Assembly: GCA_044348925.1 (NCBI GenBank)
Contig: JBIKRY010000324.1
Location: forward strand, 1 to 5,115
DNA length: 5,115 nucleotides
Source: JAAFKA01 sp044348925
GTDB lineage: Bacteria > Bacteroidota > Bacteroidia > Cytophagales > Thermoflexibacteraceae
Direction: 5' to 3'
Below, in pieces: positions 4,719 through 5,115 of this stretch. A program made the position numbers and the translations under genes. The notes below the pieces were generated by a model, which worked only from the letters and a program-made list of their open reading frames with translations, made no database searches and was not told where the DNA came from. Each line of letters begins with the position of its first letter. Within the stretch, counting starts at the first letter, position 1.

Positions 4719-5115
4719 ATGCCATATACTTACGTACATTTTCAATTTCGTTTTGTAAACCAAGAAGGTAACACCAAAGGTATGTCTTCACACAATGCCA
4801 AAATAGATGAAGAAGGCATTATGTTGCAAGAGGAGCCATTGTTATTTGACGATATTCACGAGATAAAATGGCATAAAAACAGAATTGCTTTTGAGTTGTA
4901 TCCTTATTTGACTTTGAGTCCAACGCTGACCGAGCAAATTATTCCTCGTACTACCTCGATTATTATTGAGGTGGAAGACGAATTGGAGAAAGATGTACGC
5001 AATTTGAGTTTGCAATATCTTACTACTTCGCAGGGTTATCAAAAACAACACAAACTTACGCTGGAAGGCAAAAAAGACAGTTATCGAGCCGAACAATGCC
5101 CAAATTGTACGGCAA
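4719..5115 (+). CDS. unrecognised protein with N-terminal beta-rich region and CxxC motif (partial, C-terminus beyond right edge)
   Basis: An uninterrupted frame runs from ATG at 4719 to the window edge (132 codons) and begins MPYTYVHFQFRFVNQEGN. It codes for a soluble protein without signal peptide or membrane segment. Alternating hydrophobic stretches at about 4-14, 33-43, 46-60 and 78-86 suggest beta strands, possibly a small barrel or PH-like fold. A charged helix-like region spans about 86-122. The last visible residues are QCPNCTA (126-132), where Cys127 and Cys130 look like the first half of a zinc ribbon; a second CxxC should lie beyond the edge. Codon use and composition match the neighbouring genes. 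It starts 60 nt after mutA with no promoter or terminator in between, so shared transcription is likely, but I do not see a functional link. I do not recognise the family with confidence. Confidence 0.75.
   Translation, partial: MPYTYVHFQFRFVNQEGNTKGMSSHNAKIDEEGIMLQEEPLLFDDIHEIKWHKNRIAFELYPYLTLSPTLTEQIIPRTTSIIIEVEDELEKDVRNLSLQYLTTSQGYQKQHKLTLEGKKDSYRAEQCPNCTA

Noticed and set aside
4241..5096. Minus-strand open frames opposite mutA and the last gene
   Set aside because: Both are shadows; the plus-strand frames carry the recognisable motifs or the longer continuous frame.

Overview
The window reads as AT-rich chromosomal DNA (roughly one third G+C by eye) from a member of the Bacteroidota, most likely Cytophagales-like. 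Four things point there. Transketolase is encoded as a separate N-terminal half. Genes start at ATG in A/T-rich leaders with no Shine-Dalgarno sequence. Three leaders carry the Bacteroidota promoter pattern TTTG, about 18-19 nt, then TAnnTTTG. The methylmalonyl-CoA mutase small subunit and S16 resemble those of that phylum. The genus cannot be fixed from this sequence alone.

Layout: on the minus strand, running leftward, are a split transketolase N-terminal subunit (760-1599) and then pdxA (1-663, C-terminus off the left edge). A 249-nt divergent region (1600-1848) holds a promoter for each direction. On the plus strand come rpsP (1849-2361) with a strong intrinsic terminator, a superoxide dismutase (2613-3218) with its own promoter and a terminator-like hairpin, and a 336-nt gene-free stretch (3219-3554). 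That stretch contains a nested palindromic, MITE/REP-like element. It is followed by a short mutA-like gene (3555-4658) and the start of an unrecognised protein with a CxxC motif (4719 to the right edge).

How the genes relate: transketolase makes erythrose-4-phosphate, the precursor of the DXP-dependent pyridoxal-phosphate pathway in which PdxA acts, so the leftward pair is metabolically plausible as a unit. The plus-strand genes look like independent housekeeping units: translation, oxidative defence, and propionate/methylmalonyl-CoA metabolism. Two genes lack an expected partner next door. Transketolase has no C-terminal half beside it, and MutA has no MutB on the side that is visible.

I find no defence island, CRISPR array, phage genes, insertion-sequence transposase, rRNA or tRNA. 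The most unusual item is the compound palindrome at 3371-3496. The rest is ordinary core genome with small peculiarities.
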